Below, piece after piece: positions 1-8,934 of a stretch of 64,000 bases of DNA. This stretch comes from Streptomyces harbinensis (lineage in GTDB: Bacteria > Actinomycetota > Actinomycetes > Streptomycetales > Streptomycetaceae): NCBI RefSeq assembly GCF_900116145.1, contig NZ_FPAB01000004.1, forward strand, positions 507,635 through 571,634. The letters are read 5' to 3'. Numbering within the stretch: position 1 is the stretch's first letter; every line of letters begins with the position of its first letter. A program made the translations under genes and the position numbers. The notes under the pieces are model-generated. The model saw nothing but the letters and a program-made list of their open reading frames with translations. It did no database searches and had not been told where the DNA came from.

Positions 1-353
1 TGATCGCGATGGAGCAGGGTGAGCCCCTGCAACTCGGCCGTTGCGGCGACGACGAGGTCGACCGCTCCCGCGCTCCGGTGTCTGCCTTGCTTGGTCAGAG
101 CCTCCTGGACCTGCCAGGCGCGATCGTAGGCACGGTCGTCCACGGCGACCCAGCCGAAGATCAGCCGCATGTCCTCGATGCCGCGCGCCCGGTCGGCGGC
201 CGACCGGGCGCTGTAGAAGAATTCGAGCTCGGTGATGGGGCAGGTCGCGATGAGTCCCGCTGCGGCGGCCTGGTCCCAGCCGTACTGCTCGGCATCCGCG
301 CGCATGAACCGCGCGAGCGCGCTGGTGTCGATCAGGAACTGGGCCGCGTTCAC
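1..353 (-). CDS. vapC: VapC-family PIN-domain toxin, partial
   Basis: Probable ribonuclease toxin of a type II toxin-antitoxin pair. The minus strand reads from a GTG start as VNAAQFLIDTSALARF, with the first PIN-domain Asp in IDTSAL. A second acidic site (ELEFFYS) lies near residue 45 and a third (VDLVVAATAELQG) near residue 100. These are the usual metal-binding acidic residues of PIN nucleases. About 117 residues are visible against roughly 130 for the family, so only the C-terminal tail is lost beyond the left edge. The GTG start overlaps the stop of the antitoxin gene (GTGA), which implies translational coupling. The toxin assignment is by family; the RNA target is unknown. Confidence 0.85.
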   Translation of the reverse strand, partial: MNAAQFLIDTSALARFMRADAEQYGWDQAAAAGLIATCPITELEFFYSARSAADRARGIEDMRLIFGWVAVDDRAYDRAWQVQEALTKQGRHRSAGAVDLVVAATAELQGLTLLHRD

Positions 354-565
354 CGGCGGTAGTTCTCCTTGTTCTCGAACAGGTCCAGATCGAAGGCGCC
401 GTCGTCGGCCGCGGCCCGCAGCCGAGCGAGAGCGAGGGCCCGGCGCCGGCTCTCCAGCACCTCGCGGAGAGCGGTGTTGACGGTCTCCTTCTTGGTGCTC
501 GTCCCGAGGGCTTTGGCCACGTCCGCGACCAGGTCGTCGTCCAGGTCGATGACCGTCCGGCTCAT
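350..565 (-). CDS. vapB: VapB-family antitoxin
   Basis: A 71-residue protein starting MSRTVIDLDDDLVADVAKAL. The N-terminus has the ribbon-helix-helix pattern of VapB antitoxins (a beta strand TVIDLDDDL followed by two helices), and the C-terminal tail AFDLDLFENKENYRR is the part expected to wrap the PIN toxin. A clear GGAGG ribosome site precedes the ATG. It overlaps the toxin gene by four bases. Such antitoxins normally autorepress with the toxin; the AT-rich stretch at about 588-602 just upstream is a plausible promoter and operator, but no clean palindrome is seen. Confidence 0.85.
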   Translation of the reverse strand: MSRTVIDLDDDLVADVAKALGTSTKKETVNTALREVLESRRRALALARLRAAADDGAFDLDLFENKENYRR

Positions 566-763
566 CCGCGCCTCCCTGATATCACGAGTCGAATCCAATA
601 TATCTCGGCAGGTGCATTCTTGCCCTCCTGGCCGCTCTCCCGGAGTGGCCGCCGAGGCTGCCGCCCGCGACGCCTCCGGCGACCCACGATCTCGGATCAG
701 CGCGCCAGGGGCCGAACCCACCGGGACTGGGACCATCCGGGTGAGGCGTCCCGGTCAATACGG

Positions 764-2122
764 TTACTCCTCCCTGAGACGGATTGCCAGCACGGTCCCG
801 TCGGCGCGGATGGACACCGCGCTCCAATGTTTCGCGGTGCTCCGGCCCGGCCACTGGTCTCGGAGCTCGTGTACTGCGCGTCGGTACTCGTTGACGCGCC
901 CGTGGTGAAGATGCATGTACAGGCTCTTCCTGAGGCCGGAGAAAGCCTCCACGCGGGTGCCGTTGAGGCGGTAGATGTGGTCCGTGCCGACGAAGTCGAT
1001 CCCGTGGATCTGGTGCGCCGCATCTCTCAGCTTGTCCGTGTCGGCGTGGACGTTGTGCTGGAAGTGACGTTGTCCTTGCTCTTTGGTGAGGTACTGCGCG
1101 GTGGGTTTCCCACCTCCGGTGAAGGCTGTCAGCGTGGCCGCTTCCGTCCGTGCAAGCACGGCGCTGAACCAGGGGAACGACTCAGGCAGTACCTGGAATC
1201 CGGGGATGGTTGTCCGTCCTCGTTCCGTGTGCTGCACGACCTCAGCCATGCGGTTCCCCTGGTCCAGGGTGAGGTCCAGGTCGGCCTCTGACGTCTCTCC
1301 GGACGGGCGGAGGACGGTCGTACCCGGCGCCTCCAGCATGTGCAGGGCGAGGCTTTCCTTCTTGGGGATCTCTGTTCCGATGAGCAAGTACGGGACGGTG
1401 CCGTAGGGCCCGATGTGCACGGACTCCACGTGAGCACTGGCCGTGCTGAGCTGCTTGTGCACCTGCTGGACGCTGCTGTGGGTCCCCTTCGAGGATACGA
1501 GGAGGACCTTGGACGGCTGCCCCGGTTGCCAGGCTTCGACGAAGAAGTGGGGCCGTCGCTGTAGCGGCTCGGGGCGCGCGCCCGTTCCGGAGGCGCTGCG
1601 GAGTGTCCAGCCGGCCTTCAGTGCGACATCCGCGGGAACCACGGAGACCGAGTGGTCGGGGTACCGGGACCTGACCAGCTTCTCGGCCAGGAGGGAGGCG
1701 AAGCCGGTGCCGATCTCCCCGGACTGCGTGGCTTTGTAGAAGCGCAGGAGATCGCGCCCTTCAGAGGACAGCCGCAGGTAGTCGCCCTCGTTGCTTTCCA
1801 GAGCCTGGATATAGCGCAGGCTCCCCCAGTGCTCGGCCAGCCCTCGTCCCGCACCTTGGCGGGCGGAAGCAGCTCCGAGGCCGATGGCGTGAATGATTTG
1901 CCAAGGGGTGAGGCTCAGTGAGCGCGGCGCGTTTCGGACGGTTCTGTAGTCGGTCCGTCGGCGAAGCGGTCCCTGCCCGTTGTCCGTCCGCTTCTCGTCC
2001 TCATCTTGCGCAGCCTCGGAGACACGGGCAGCCAGTTCGACGGACGAGCGGATCTGAACGTGTGAGGTGTTGCTCAGCTCCTGGAGAACATCGCTGACGG
2101 CTTTGGATTCGTCCTTGTGCAC
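764..2122 (-). CDS. Hypothetical protein, possible PD-(D/E)XK-like fold
   Basis: I do not recognise this 452-residue protein. GTG at 2122 is preferred because GGAAGGG lies six bases upstream; an in-frame ATG at 2137 lacks a ribosome site. The middle part has GEIGTGFASLLAEKLV followed by a predicted strand-rich core (FFVEAW ... KVLLVSSKGTHSSVQQV), an order of conserved Glu, acidic and Lys residues that recalls restriction-endonuclease-like folds. That link is an inference from pattern only. The C-terminal 100 residues (HIYRLNGTRVEAFSGLRKSLYMHLHH) look like a separate small domain. No signal peptide or membrane segment. It stands alone between the VapBC pair and tRNA-Ser, with no obvious operon partner. 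Confidence 0.6.
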   Translation of the reverse strand: MHKDESKAVSDVLQELSNTSHVQIRSSVELAARVSEAAQDEDEKRTDNGQGPLRRRTDYRTVRNAPRSLSLTPWQIIHAIGLGAASARQGAGRGLAEHWGSLRYIQALESNEGDYLRLSSEGRDLLRFYKATQSGEIGTGFASLLAEKLVRSRYPDHSVSVVPADVALKAGWTLRSASGTGARPEPLQRRPHFFVEAWQPGQPSKVLLVSSKGTHSSVQQVHKQLSTASAHVESVHIGPYGTVPYLLIGTEIPKKESLALHMLEAPGTTVLRPSGETSEADLDLTLDQGNRMAEVVQHTERGRTTIPGFQVLPESFPWFSAVLARTEAATLTAFTGGGKPTAQYLTKEQGQRHFQHNVHADTDKLRDAAHQIHGIDFVGTDHIYRLNGTRVEAFSGLRKSLYMHLHHGRVNEYRRAVHELRDQWPGRSTAKHWSAVSIRADGTVLAIRLREE

Positions 2123-2368
2123 CGGCTGCCCTTCCATCGGTGTCGTGGGCGTGAGCCGAAGGACGTTAGGGCCCGGCAGGGGAGCGCAAGCAAGTGCGCA
2201 CGAGGGGGCGCAGACCGCTATTCGGCCATTCCTTGACAGCTGCTGGTGCGGTACGACGGCGGGACCGCCGCCATGTGATGCCGTTCCACAACAGATGGTT
2301 GAGGACGGCCAGGACCCCTCCCACCCAGGTCTGCGGCTGGCCGGAGGGAACTGCAACCACGCACGTCG

Positions 2369-2398
2369 AAGGGCCCCACCGCGAACGGTGGGGCCCTT
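2369..2398 (-). terminator. Intrinsic terminator after tRNA-Ser
   Basis: A 13-base-pair perfect stem (2369-2381 with 2386-2398) closed by a CGAA tetraloop. It ends in AA on the minus strand and TT on the plus strand, so it could act in both directions. It lies 24 bases beyond the 3' end of the minus-strand tRNA-Ser gene. Confidence 0.75.
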
Positions 2399-2422
2399 CT
2401 GTACAGCCCGGTGAAGGCTGGG

Positions 2423-2507
2423 CGGAGGATACGAGATTCGAACTCGTGAGGGTGTGAACCCAACACGCTTTCCAAGCGTGCGCCCTAGGCCACTAGGCGA
2501 ATCCTCC
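2423..2507 (-). tRNA. tRNA-Ser (anticodon GGA)
   Basis: The minus strand folds as a class II tRNA. The acceptor stem GGAGGAT pairs with ATCCTCC, the anticodon stem ACGCT/AGCGT holds the loop TTGGAAA (anticodon GGA, reading TCC/TCT), there is a long variable arm, and the T arm contains GTTCGAATC. The discriminator base is G, as expected for serine tRNAs. CCA is not encoded. In streptomycetes a serine tRNA commonly sits just upstream of the SRP RNA and dnaX, which matches this place. Confidence 0.95.
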
Positions 2508-2595
2508 GCCGGAAACAATACAAGACGCGGAGGGGTGGTCGCGACCAGCCGGGGGTGGGGGTGGGAGGGGGCCGGGATCGGGTAGGCTGGCGTCA

Positions 2596-2683
2596 GCCCC
2601 TCACGTGGCGCTATCTCGCTGAACTCCCCCAGGGCCGGAAGGCAGCAAGGGTAGGCGGGCTCTGGTGGGTGCGTGGGGGGCCC
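2596..2683 (+). ncRNA. ffs: Bacterial signal recognition particle RNA (4.5S-like)
   Basis: The region contains the SRP RNA apical signature CAGGGCCGGAAGGCAGCAAG (Ffh-binding asymmetric and symmetric loops with the GGAA tetraloop) near 2630-2649. The flanks GCCCCTCACG and CGTGGGGGGC pair to form the basal stem. Length of about 88 bases fits the small eubacterial form without an Alu domain. It guides ribosomes making membrane proteins to FtsY with the protein Ffh. The exact ends are estimated from the basal stem. Confidence 0.9.
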
Positions 2684-2713
2684 TTGTCAGTGGTGGCCGA
2701 TATCGTCGGGGTT

Positions 2714-4858
2714 GTGTCGTCTCTCGCGCTGTACCGCCGCTATCGTCCCGAGACCTTCGCCGAGGTCATCGGGCAGGAGCATGTCACCGACCCGCTGCAG
2801 CAGGCGCTGCGGAACAACCGGGTCAACCACGCGTATCTCTTCAGCGGCCCGCGCGGCTGCGGCAAGACGACCAGTGCGCGCATCCTCGCCCGCTGTCTCA
2901 ACTGCGAGCAGGGCCCCACGCCCACCCCGTGCGGTGAGTGCCAGTCGTGCCGCGATCTGGCGCGGAACGGCCCCGGGTCGATCGATGTGATCGAGATCGA
3001 CGCCGCCTCGCACGGTGGTGTCGACGACGCGCGTGAGCTGCGGGAGAAGGCGTTCTTCGGGCCCGCCTCCAGCCGGTACAAGATCTACATCGTCGACGAG
3101 GCGCACATGGTCACCCCGGCGGGCTTCAACGCCCTGCTGAAGGTGGTCGAGGAGCCGCCCGAGCATCTGAAGTTCATCTTCGCGACCACCGAGCCCGAGA
3201 AGGTCATCGGCACCATCCGGTCGCGCACCCATCACTATCCGTTCCGGCTCGTGCCACCCGGCACCCTGCGTGAGTACCTGGCGCAGGTCTGCGAGCAGGA
3301 GGCCATCCCCGTCGAGAGCACCGTGCTGCCGCTGGTGGTCCGGGCCGGGGCCGGGTCCGTGCGGGACTCCATGTCCGTCATGGACCAGCTGCTCGCCGGC
3401 GCGGGAGAGGCCGGTGTGACGTACGACATGGCCACCGCGCTGCTCGGGTACACCGACGGCGCGCTGCTCGACGCGGTGGTGGACGCGTTCTCCCGGGGCC
3501 GGGAGGGCGGGGCCGCGGCGTTCGACGTGGTGGACCGCGTCATCGAGGGCGGGCACGATCCGCGCCGGTTCGTCGCGGATCTGCTGGAGCGGCTGCGGGA
3601 CCTGCTGATCCTGGCGGCCGTGCCGGACGCCGCCGACAAGGGGCTGGTGGACGCGCCCGCCGATGTGCTGGAACGGCTCCAGGCCCAGGCGAACGCGATG
3701 GGTGCGGCCGAGCTGAGCCGCGCCGCCGATCTTGTCAATGCCGGGTTGACGGAGATGCGGGGCGCCACCTCGCCCCGATTGCAGCTGGAGCTGATCTGCG
3801 CCCGGGTGCTGCTCCCGGCTGCCTACGGGAACGACGAGCAGGCTCTTCAGGCGCGCCTTGAGCGGTTGGAGCGGCTGGGGCCCGTGGCCTCTGCCGCGGT
3901 CCCGGGCGCGGTGGCACCCGGGGCGGCGGTGCCGCCGCCGGTGCGCCCCGCGCCTGCGGCACCGCAGCAGGCCGCTCCGCCGCCGCCTCCCGCTCCGCAG
4001 GCCCCGCAGGCGTCCCAGGCCCCACAGCCGGCGGCTCCTGCCGCGGGTGGGCCCCGGCCCGGTGCCTGGCCGACCGGTACCGGTACGGGCGCGGGAGGCG
4101 GCTCCGGTACCGGTGCGGGCACGGGGACCGAGGGCGGTCCCCGGCCCGGTGCCTGGCCCACCGCTCAGCCCGCGCAGGCCCCCGCCCCCGCCGCGCCCGC
4201 TCCGGCGGCGCCCGCGCCGTCCGGCCCGGCCTCTCCGGCCACCGAAGGCGCCGCTGCCGGTGGTGCGGATCTCGGGCGGGTGCAGAGCATGTGGGGCGAC
4301 ATCCTCGACGCAGTGAAGGGCCGCCGCCGGTTCAGCTGGATTCTGCTGAGCCAGAACGCCCACGTGGCCGGTTTCGACGGCACCACCCTCCAGCTCGGGT
4401 TCGCCACCGTCGGCGCCCGCGACAGTTTCCTCGGCAGCGGCAGCGAGGAGGTGCTGCGGCAGACCCTCAGCGAGGTCTTCCACGTGCAGTGGAAGATCGA
4501 CACCGTGATCGACGGCGGCATCGGCGGCACCCCCGCCCCCGCCGTCACCCGGCCGCTGCCGCAGCCGCCCGCGCCCCAGGCCCCGCCGCCCCGGCCCCAG
4601 CCGTCGCAGCAGCCGCAGCAGCAGGCCCCGGGCCCCGCCGCGCCGCCGCCCGCCGCCCCCGCGCCGTCGCAGGCCCCGTCGTCCCGGCCCCAGTCGCCGT
4701 CGCCCGAGCCGCCCCCGCCGCCGCCCGTCGAGCCCTCGCCCGAGGACGATCCGCCGGCGCCCGACGACTACGACCCGGGCAGCTCCTCCCTCTCCGGCCG
4801 CGAACTGATCATGCGCGAGCTGGGCGCGACGGTCATCGAGGAGTTCCACCACGAATGA
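2714..4858 (+). CDS. dnaX: DNA polymerase III subunits gamma/tau
   Basis: Clamp-loader ATPase of the replicative polymerase. The GTG start at 2714 gives VSSLALYRRYRPETF, the usual N-terminus. Walker A is GPRGCGKTT at about residues 45-53. A four-cysteine zinc module (C-x8-C-x2-C-x2-C type, NCEQGPTPTPCGECQSC) follows. Walker B is IYIVDEAH, and sensor 1 is in FIFATTEPEKV. After the AAA+ and domain III region, the protein has a long Pro/Ala/Gln-rich linker (about residues 395-515), a folded segment (VQSMWGDILDAVKGRRRFSW), and a second Pro-rich stretch before the C-terminus. At 714 residues it is of normal length for streptomycetes. The low-complexity linkers are the likely source of spurious ORFs on the other strand. 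Confidence 0.97.
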   Translation: MSSLALYRRYRPETFAEVIGQEHVTDPLQQALRNNRVNHAYLFSGPRGCGKTTSARILARCLNCEQGPTPTPCGECQSCRDLARNGPGSIDVIEIDAASHGGVDDARELREKAFFGPASSRYKIYIVDEAHMVTPAGFNALLKVVEEPPEHLKFIFATTEPEKVIGTIRSRTHHYPFRLVPPGTLREYLAQVCEQEAIPVESTVLPLVVRAGAGSVRDSMSVMDQLLAGAGEAGVTYDMATALLGYTDGALLDAVVDAFSRGREGGAAAFDVVDRVIEGGHDPRRFVADLLERLRDLLILAAVPDAADKGLVDAPADVLERLQAQANAMGAAELSRAADLVNAGLTEMRGATSPRLQLELICARVLLPAAYGNDEQALQARLERLERLGPVASAAVPGAVAPGAAVPPPVRPAPAAPQQAAPPPPPAPQAPQASQAPQPAAPAAGGPRPGAWPTGTGTGAGGGSGTGAGTGTEGGPRPGAWPTAQPAQAPAPAAPAPAAPAPSGPASPATEGAAAGGADLGRVQSMWGDILDAVKGRRRFSWILLSQNAHVAGFDGTTLQLGFATVGARDSFLGSGSEEVLRQTLSEVFHVQWKIDTVIDGGIGGTPAPAVTRPLPQPPAPQAPPPRPQPSQQPQQQAPGPAAPPPAAPAPSQAPSSRPQSPSPEPPPPPPVEPSPEDDPPAPDDYDPGSSSLSGRELIMRELGATVIEEFHHE

Positions 4859-4939
4859 GCCACCCGCGGCCCGACCCCGTAGGCTCGGAGGCGACAGCGA
4901 AGCAAGAGAATGTTGCCGACGGACCAGGAGTGAGCGCCC

Positions 4940-5299
4940 GTGTTTCCCGGTGGTGGCGGAGCCGACATGCAGCAGCTGCTGCAGCAGGCCCAGAAGATGC
5001 AGCAGCAACTCGCCGAGGCCCAGGAGGAGCTGGCCGGCACGCCGGTGGAGGGCAGCGCGGGCGGCGGCCTGGTCAAGGCCACCGTCACCGGCGCCGGTGA
5101 GCTGAAGAGCCTGGAGATCGACCCCAAGGCCGTGGACCCGGAGGACACCGAGACCCTCGCGGATCTCGTGATCGCCGCCATCCGCGACGCCAACAATTCC
5201 GCGCAGGCGCTGGCCCAGGCCAAGCTCGGCCCGCTCGCCCAGAGCCTCGGCACCGGCACCCCCGGTGGCGGCAGCGGCATCCCCGGACTGCCGTTCTAA
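4940..5299 (+). CDS. YbaB/EbfC family nucleoid-associated protein
   Basis: A small DNA-binding protein of 119 residues. The core [23 protein letters not shown] is the typical helical dimerisation segment, followed by [25 protein letters not shown], the conserved beta region. The GTG start at 4940 is preceded by AGGAG. It lies between dnaX and recR, the conserved bacterial order for this family. The dimer binds DNA with little sequence preference. The C-terminus [16 protein letters not shown] is the flexible Gly-rich tail usual in actinomycetes. Confidence 0.93.
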   Translation: MFPGGGGADMQQLLQQAQKMQQQLAEAQEELAGTPVEGSAGGGLVKATVTGAGELKSLEIDPKAVDPEDTETLADLVIAAIRDANNSAQALAQAKLGPLAQSLGTGTPGGGSGIPGLPF

Positions 5300-5405
5300 C
5301 CCCCCGGTTACTCCGGTTTCTCTAGCCCTGCGGCTGACCGGCAACTAGCCTCATCCGCAGGGAACCCGCCCCTCCCGTGGGCCCAGTGGAAGGCGTAGGC
5401 ATCTC

Positions 5406-6005
5406 GTGTACGAAGGCGTGGTCCAGGACCTGATCGACGAGCTGGGCAGACTGCCCGGTGTCGGGCCCAAGAGCGCCCAGCGGATCGCCTTCCACATCCT
5501 CCAGGCCGAGCCCACCGACGTACGCCGGCTCGCCCACGCGCTCACCGAGGTGAAGGAGAAGGTCCGCTTCTGCGCGCTGTGCGGCAACGTCGCGCAGCAG
5601 GAGCACTGCCGGGTCTGCCAGGACCCGCGCCGCGACCCGGCCGTCATCTGTGTCGTGGAGGAGCCCAAGGACGTGGTGGCCATCGAGCGCACCCGCGAGT
5701 TCCGGGGCCGGTACCACGTGCTGGGCGGCGCCATCAGCCCCATCGAGGGCGTCGGCCCCGACGATCTGCGGATCAGGGAACTGCTCGCCCGCCTCGCCGA
5801 CGGCACGGTCACGGAGCTGATCCTGGCCACCGACCCGAACCTGGAGGGCGAGGCCACCGCCACCTATCTGGCGCGGATGGTCAGCACGCTGGGACTCAAA
5901 GTCACCCGGCTGGCCAGCGGGCTGCCGGTGGGGGGAGACTTGGAGTACGCCGATGAGGTCACGTTGGGGCGGGCCTTCGAGGGAAGGCGGCTGCTCGATG
6001 TGTAA
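5406..6005 (+). CDS. recR: Recombination mediator protein RecR
   Basis: 199 residues, starting [29 protein letters not shown], which is the helix-hairpin-helix DNA-binding domain. A four-Cys zinc finger follows at residues 58-73 (CALCGN...CRVC), then the Toprim domain with the acidic motif VVEEPKD and the region [18 protein letters not shown]. The C-terminal Walker-B-like part is normal. RecR forms a ring with RecO and RecF and helps load RecA on gapped DNA. The GTG start at 5406 matches family length. Confidence 0.96.
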   Translation: MYEGVVQDLIDELGRLPGVGPKSAQRIAFHILQAEPTDVRRLAHALTEVKEKVRFCALCGNVAQQEHCRVCQDPRRDPAVICVVEEPKDVVAIERTREFRGRYHVLGGAISPIEGVGPDDLRIRELLARLADGTVTELILATDPNLEGEATATYLARMVSTLGLKVTRLASGLPVGGDLEYADEVTLGRAFEGRRLLDV

Positions 6006-6035
6006 CGCCAGGGGTATCGCTGGGGAGGCGATCGC

Positions 6036-6779
6036 ATGACGTCCACGGTTCACGTCCATGACCAGGCCACCACTCCCGGTAACGGCAGCGGCAGCGGCAG
6101 CGGTGCCGGGCAGGTCGCCGGCCCCGCGGAACCCATAGGCCCGGACGCGTTCGCCGTCCAGATCGCCGATCAGATCGAGAGCTTCACGGTGGCCGTGGTG
6201 GAGGTCGCCAAGGGCGGCGACCCGGACGCCGCCGTGCCCCATCTGCTGCTCCAGGTGTCCCAGCTGCTGCTCGCGGGCGGCCGGCTGGGCGCGCACGAGG
6301 ACATCGTTCCCGAGGAGCGCTACGAGCCCGACACCGGCCCCGAGCCGGACATGGACGAACTGCGCGAGCGGCTGGCCCACATGCTGGCCCCGGTGGACGT
6401 CTACTCCGAGGTCTTCGACCCGTACGTCCCGCGCAGCACCCCGGTTCCGAGCCGGATCTCCGACGACATCGCCGACATCGTGACCGATCTGCGGCACGGC
6501 ATGGCGCACTACCGCGCCGGCCGGGTCAGCGAGGCACTGTGGTGGTGGCAGTTCTCCTACCTCTCCAACTGGGGCCCGACGGCCGGGGCCACGCTGCGCG
6601 CGCTCCAGTCGCTGGTCGCGCACGTCCGGCTGGACACCCCGCTCGCCGAGCTGGACGGTCTGGACACCGACAGCGAGGCCGCCGAGGCCGAGGAGGGCGT
6701 GCTGGAGCGGCAGGCCGGCCGCGTCATGGCCGCCGAGATCGCCGCCCCGCTGGGGCTGCGGCCCCAGCCGCGGGACTGA
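6036..6779 (+). CDS. DUF5063 domain-containing protein
   Basis: A 247-residue actinobacterial protein of unknown function. After a Gly/Ser-rich N-terminal tail (residues 13-28) the body is helical, with ESFTVAVVEVAKGGDPDAAVPHLLLQVSQLLLAGGRL and a conserved WWWQFSYLSNWGPTAGATLRALQSLVAHVR motif. It follows recR by 30 bases and is probably cotranscribed with it. The next gene's ATG overlaps its stop (TGATG). Confidence 0.85.
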   Translation: MTSTVHVHDQATTPGNGSGSGSGAGQVAGPAEPIGPDAFAVQIADQIESFTVAVVEVAKGGDPDAAVPHLLLQVSQLLLAGGRLGAHEDIVPEERYEPDTGPEPDMDELRERLAHMLAPVDVYSEVFDPYVPRSTPVPSRISDDIADIVTDLRHGMAHYRAGRVSEALWWWQFSYLSNWGPTAGATLRALQSLVAHVRLDTPLAELDGLDTDSEAAEAEEGVLERQAGRVMAAEIAAPLGLRPQPRD

Positions 6780-7534
6780 TGGCCGCGCCCCAGGAGCCGC
6801 CCACGGAACCGGCTCCGGACCCGGCCCCGGACCTGGGCGAGCCCCCCGGTACGCCGCTGATCGCCGACGCCTGCCTGCGGCTCGGGCTGCCGCTGCGGCT
6901 CGCCCCCGCCGGCCTGCGCCCGGTACGGTCCGGCGCCCGCGTGGCCGCCCCCGTGCTGCCGGTCCGGCACTACGGCAGCGTCGATGTGTTCCTGGAGGCG
7001 TTCGAACGCGCCACCGCCGCCGGTACGGCCCCGGGCGCGGTCCTCGTCGTCGACAACGGCGGCCGGACGGACGAGGCGTGCATCGGCGATCTCGTCGTCC
7101 TGGAGGCGGAGGCGGCCGGACTCGCGGGTCTGGTGGTGTGGGGCCTGCACCGCGACACGGCGGACATCGCCGCCATCGGACTGCCGGTGTTCAGCTACGG
7201 CGCCCTCCCGGCCGGCCCGGTGCGGCTCGACGACCAGGAGCCGCAGGCCCTCACGAGCGCCCGGTTCGGCCCCGGACTCGTGGTGGACGGTACGGACGTG
7301 GTGTTCGGCGACGACGACGGCGCGCTGTTCGTCCCGGCGGCCCGCGCGGCCGAGGTGGTGCGGACGGCGCACGCCATCCTGCGGACCGAACGGGACCAGG
7401 CCCGCCGCATCCGCACCGGCGACACCCTGCGCCGCCAGACCGGCTTCGCCGGCTACCTCACCCGCCGCGCCGCCGACCCGGCCTACACCTTCCGCCATCA
7501 CCTGCGCCGCATCGGCGGCGCCATCGAGGAGTAG
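6779..7534 (+). CDS. RraA-family protein (aldolase/decarboxylase-like)
   Basis: 251 residues with the RraA fold signature. VLVVDNGGRTDEACIGDLVVLEAEAAGLAG carries the conserved Gly-Asp pair that binds metal and 2-keto acid, and VVFGDDDGALFVPAARAAEVV is the second conserved block. Members include 4-hydroxy-4-methyl-2-oxoglutarate/oxaloacetate lyases and the E. coli RNase E inhibitor RraA. Which activity applies here cannot be told from sequence. The ATG overlaps the preceding stop codon, so it is translationally coupled to the DUF5063 gene. Confidence 0.8.
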   Translation: MAAPQEPPTEPAPDPAPDLGEPPGTPLIADACLRLGLPLRLAPAGLRPVRSGARVAAPVLPVRHYGSVDVFLEAFERATAAGTAPGAVLVVDNGGRTDEACIGDLVVLEAEAAGLAGLVVWGLHRDTADIAAIGLPVFSYGALPAGPVRLDDQEPQALTSARFGPGLVVDGTDVVFGDDDGALFVPAARAAEVVRTAHAILRTERDQARRIRTGDTLRRQTGFAGYLTRRAADPAYTFRHHLRRIGGAIEE

Positions 7535-7600
7535 GAGGAGAGCGGGGGAGGACGGGCCGGCCGCCGGCACAGCACGACGGTCACGGAACCGTCCGTCCGC

Positions 7601-7999
7601 TCATCCGTGCCGACGTCGGCGCCGTGGCCCGCGCCCCGGCGCGCGCAGCGCGTCCAGGTCCTCCGTCGTGAGCGCGGTGCGCACCGGAACGCCCGTCGCC
7701 CCGGCCGCCGCGAGCCGTTCGCGGATCTCGCGCGGATGCCGGGGCCGCCAGCCGGGCCCGTCGCAGCAGCGCGAGTGGAAGGTGACGCCCGCGTTCAGCA
7801 GCGCGCCGAGCGCCTTCCACCCGGCGGTGTCCCGCCGCGCGGGTACGGCCAGATCCTGCCCGGCGTCGATGAGCTCACCCCGGCAGCGCGGACAGCGGTG
7901 CGCCCCCGGTGTCTCACCGGGTACGGGCCGCTTCTTGTAGCCGGCGCGGCACGGCAGGCAGATGTAGTGCCGGCGGGTGGTCGTCGGGCGGAAGCACAT
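7601..7999 (-). CDS. Zinc-ribbon-containing hypothetical protein
   Basis: 132 residues starting MCFRPTTTRRHYICLPC. Two CxxC pairs (CLPC and CPRC, about residues 14-17 and 36-39) suggest a structural zinc ribbon. Further motifs are HSRCCDGPGWRP and a Pro/Arg-rich C-terminus. Proteins of this kind are widespread in streptomycetes without known function. It is convergent with the RraA-like gene. Confidence 0.65.
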   Translation of the reverse strand: MCFRPTTTRRHYICLPCRAGYKKRPVPGETPGAHRCPRCRGELIDAGQDLAVPARRDTAGWKALGALLNAGVTFHSRCCDGPGWRPRHPREIRERLAAAGATGVPVRTALTTEDLDALRAPGRGPRRRRRHG

Positions 8000-8190
8000 G
8001 CCGTCAGTGTGGCGCACCGGCACCCGGCGGCACGAGCCAATTCCCCGCCCCCGCCCGCGTGGACGCGATCCCGGCGGCTGCCGCCGGGCGTCCGCACCAC
8101 TGGGCACACTCCGCCCACCCCCGCACGTCCGCGCGCCCCCGGCCGCCAAAGGACCTGCACCGCCCCACCCCGGCATGGCACGGTGACCGC

Positions 8191-8811
8191 ATGACCCAGC
8201 CACCGCCCTCCCCCCGGAACACGCCCCCGCACGACGGCCGCGTGATCATCCTGACCGGCCCGCCCGGAGCCGGGAAGAGCACCGTGGCGCGCTTGCTGGC
8301 GGATCGCCTGACGCCCAGCGTCCACCTGCACACCGACGATTTCTGGAGCGCCATCAAGCGGGGCGCGATCGCGCCTTATCTGCCCGAGGCGCACCAGCAG
8401 AACGAAGTGGTCCTGCGGGTGCTGGTCTCGGCGGCGTTCGGCTACGCGGACGGCGGTTACCAGGTGATCTGCGACGGTGTCGTCGGCCCCTGGTTCATCG
8501 ATCTCTTCCGCGCGGCGGCCCGCGAACGCGCCCTGCCGCTGAGCTACGTCATCCTGCGGCCGGACGAACGCACCACCGTGGCCCGGGCGACGGCCCGTTC
8601 CGGCGACGCCCTCACCGACCCCGGGCCGGTCCGCGCGCTGCACGGCCAGTTCAGCGATCTGGGCGGGTACGAGGCGCACGTACTCGACTCCACCGGACTG
8701 ACGGCCGACGCGACCGCCGACCGCGTACTGCGCGGCCTCGCGCGCGGCGCCCACCTCCTCGACCCGGGCGGTACCCCCACCAGCGCGGACGCCCCGGCCC
8801 ACCGTTCCTGA
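8191..8811 (+). CDS. P-loop small-molecule kinase-like protein
   Basis: 206 residues. Walker A is GPPGAGKST at residues 25-33, followed by HLHTDDFW, the Asp-Asp motif typical of AAA_33/gluconate-kinase/chloramphenicol-phosphotransferase-like enzymes, and a lid-type region ILRPDERTTVARATAR. The pattern predicts transfer of phosphate to a small molecule. The substrate cannot be predicted. The ATG at 8191 matches the N-terminus seen in related proteins. No partner gene is apparent. Confidence 0.75.
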   Translation: MTQPPPSPRNTPPHDGRVIILTGPPGAGKSTVARLLADRLTPSVHLHTDDFWSAIKRGAIAPYLPEAHQQNEVVLRVLVSAAFGYADGGYQVICDGVVGPWFIDLFRAAARERALPLSYVILRPDERTTVARATARSGDALTDPGPVRALHGQFSDLGGYEAHVLDSTGLTADATADRVLRGLARGAHLLDPGGTPTSADAPAHRS

Positions 8812-8885
8812 CGCCGCACTCCGCCGTGCGGCCCATGGCCCGTGACCTGCGGCGCAGTGGTGCGGGCGCGGCTGCCGGCCGTTGA

Positions 8886-8913
8886 GGAACAATCGTTCTT
8901 GACTGATCGTTCC
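8886..8913. promoter_or_regulatory. TetR operator overlapping a leaderless promoter
   Basis: An inverted repeat with arms GGAACAATC and GATCGTTCC spans 28 bases and covers the -35 element TTGACT (8899-8904). A -10 element TAGGGT (8923-8928) follows after 18 bases. The expected start of transcription coincides with the ATG at 8935, so the mRNA would be leaderless. The placement implies autorepression by the TetR protein. Confidence 0.7.
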
Positions 8914-8934
8914 CAAACCCCGTAGGGTCATGTC

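Noticed and set aside
2687..5344. 885-codon open frame on the minus strand opposite dnaX
   Set aside because: It is antisense to dnaX and recodes its low-complexity Pro/Ala linkers as Gly/Arg runs. The residue pattern has no family features.
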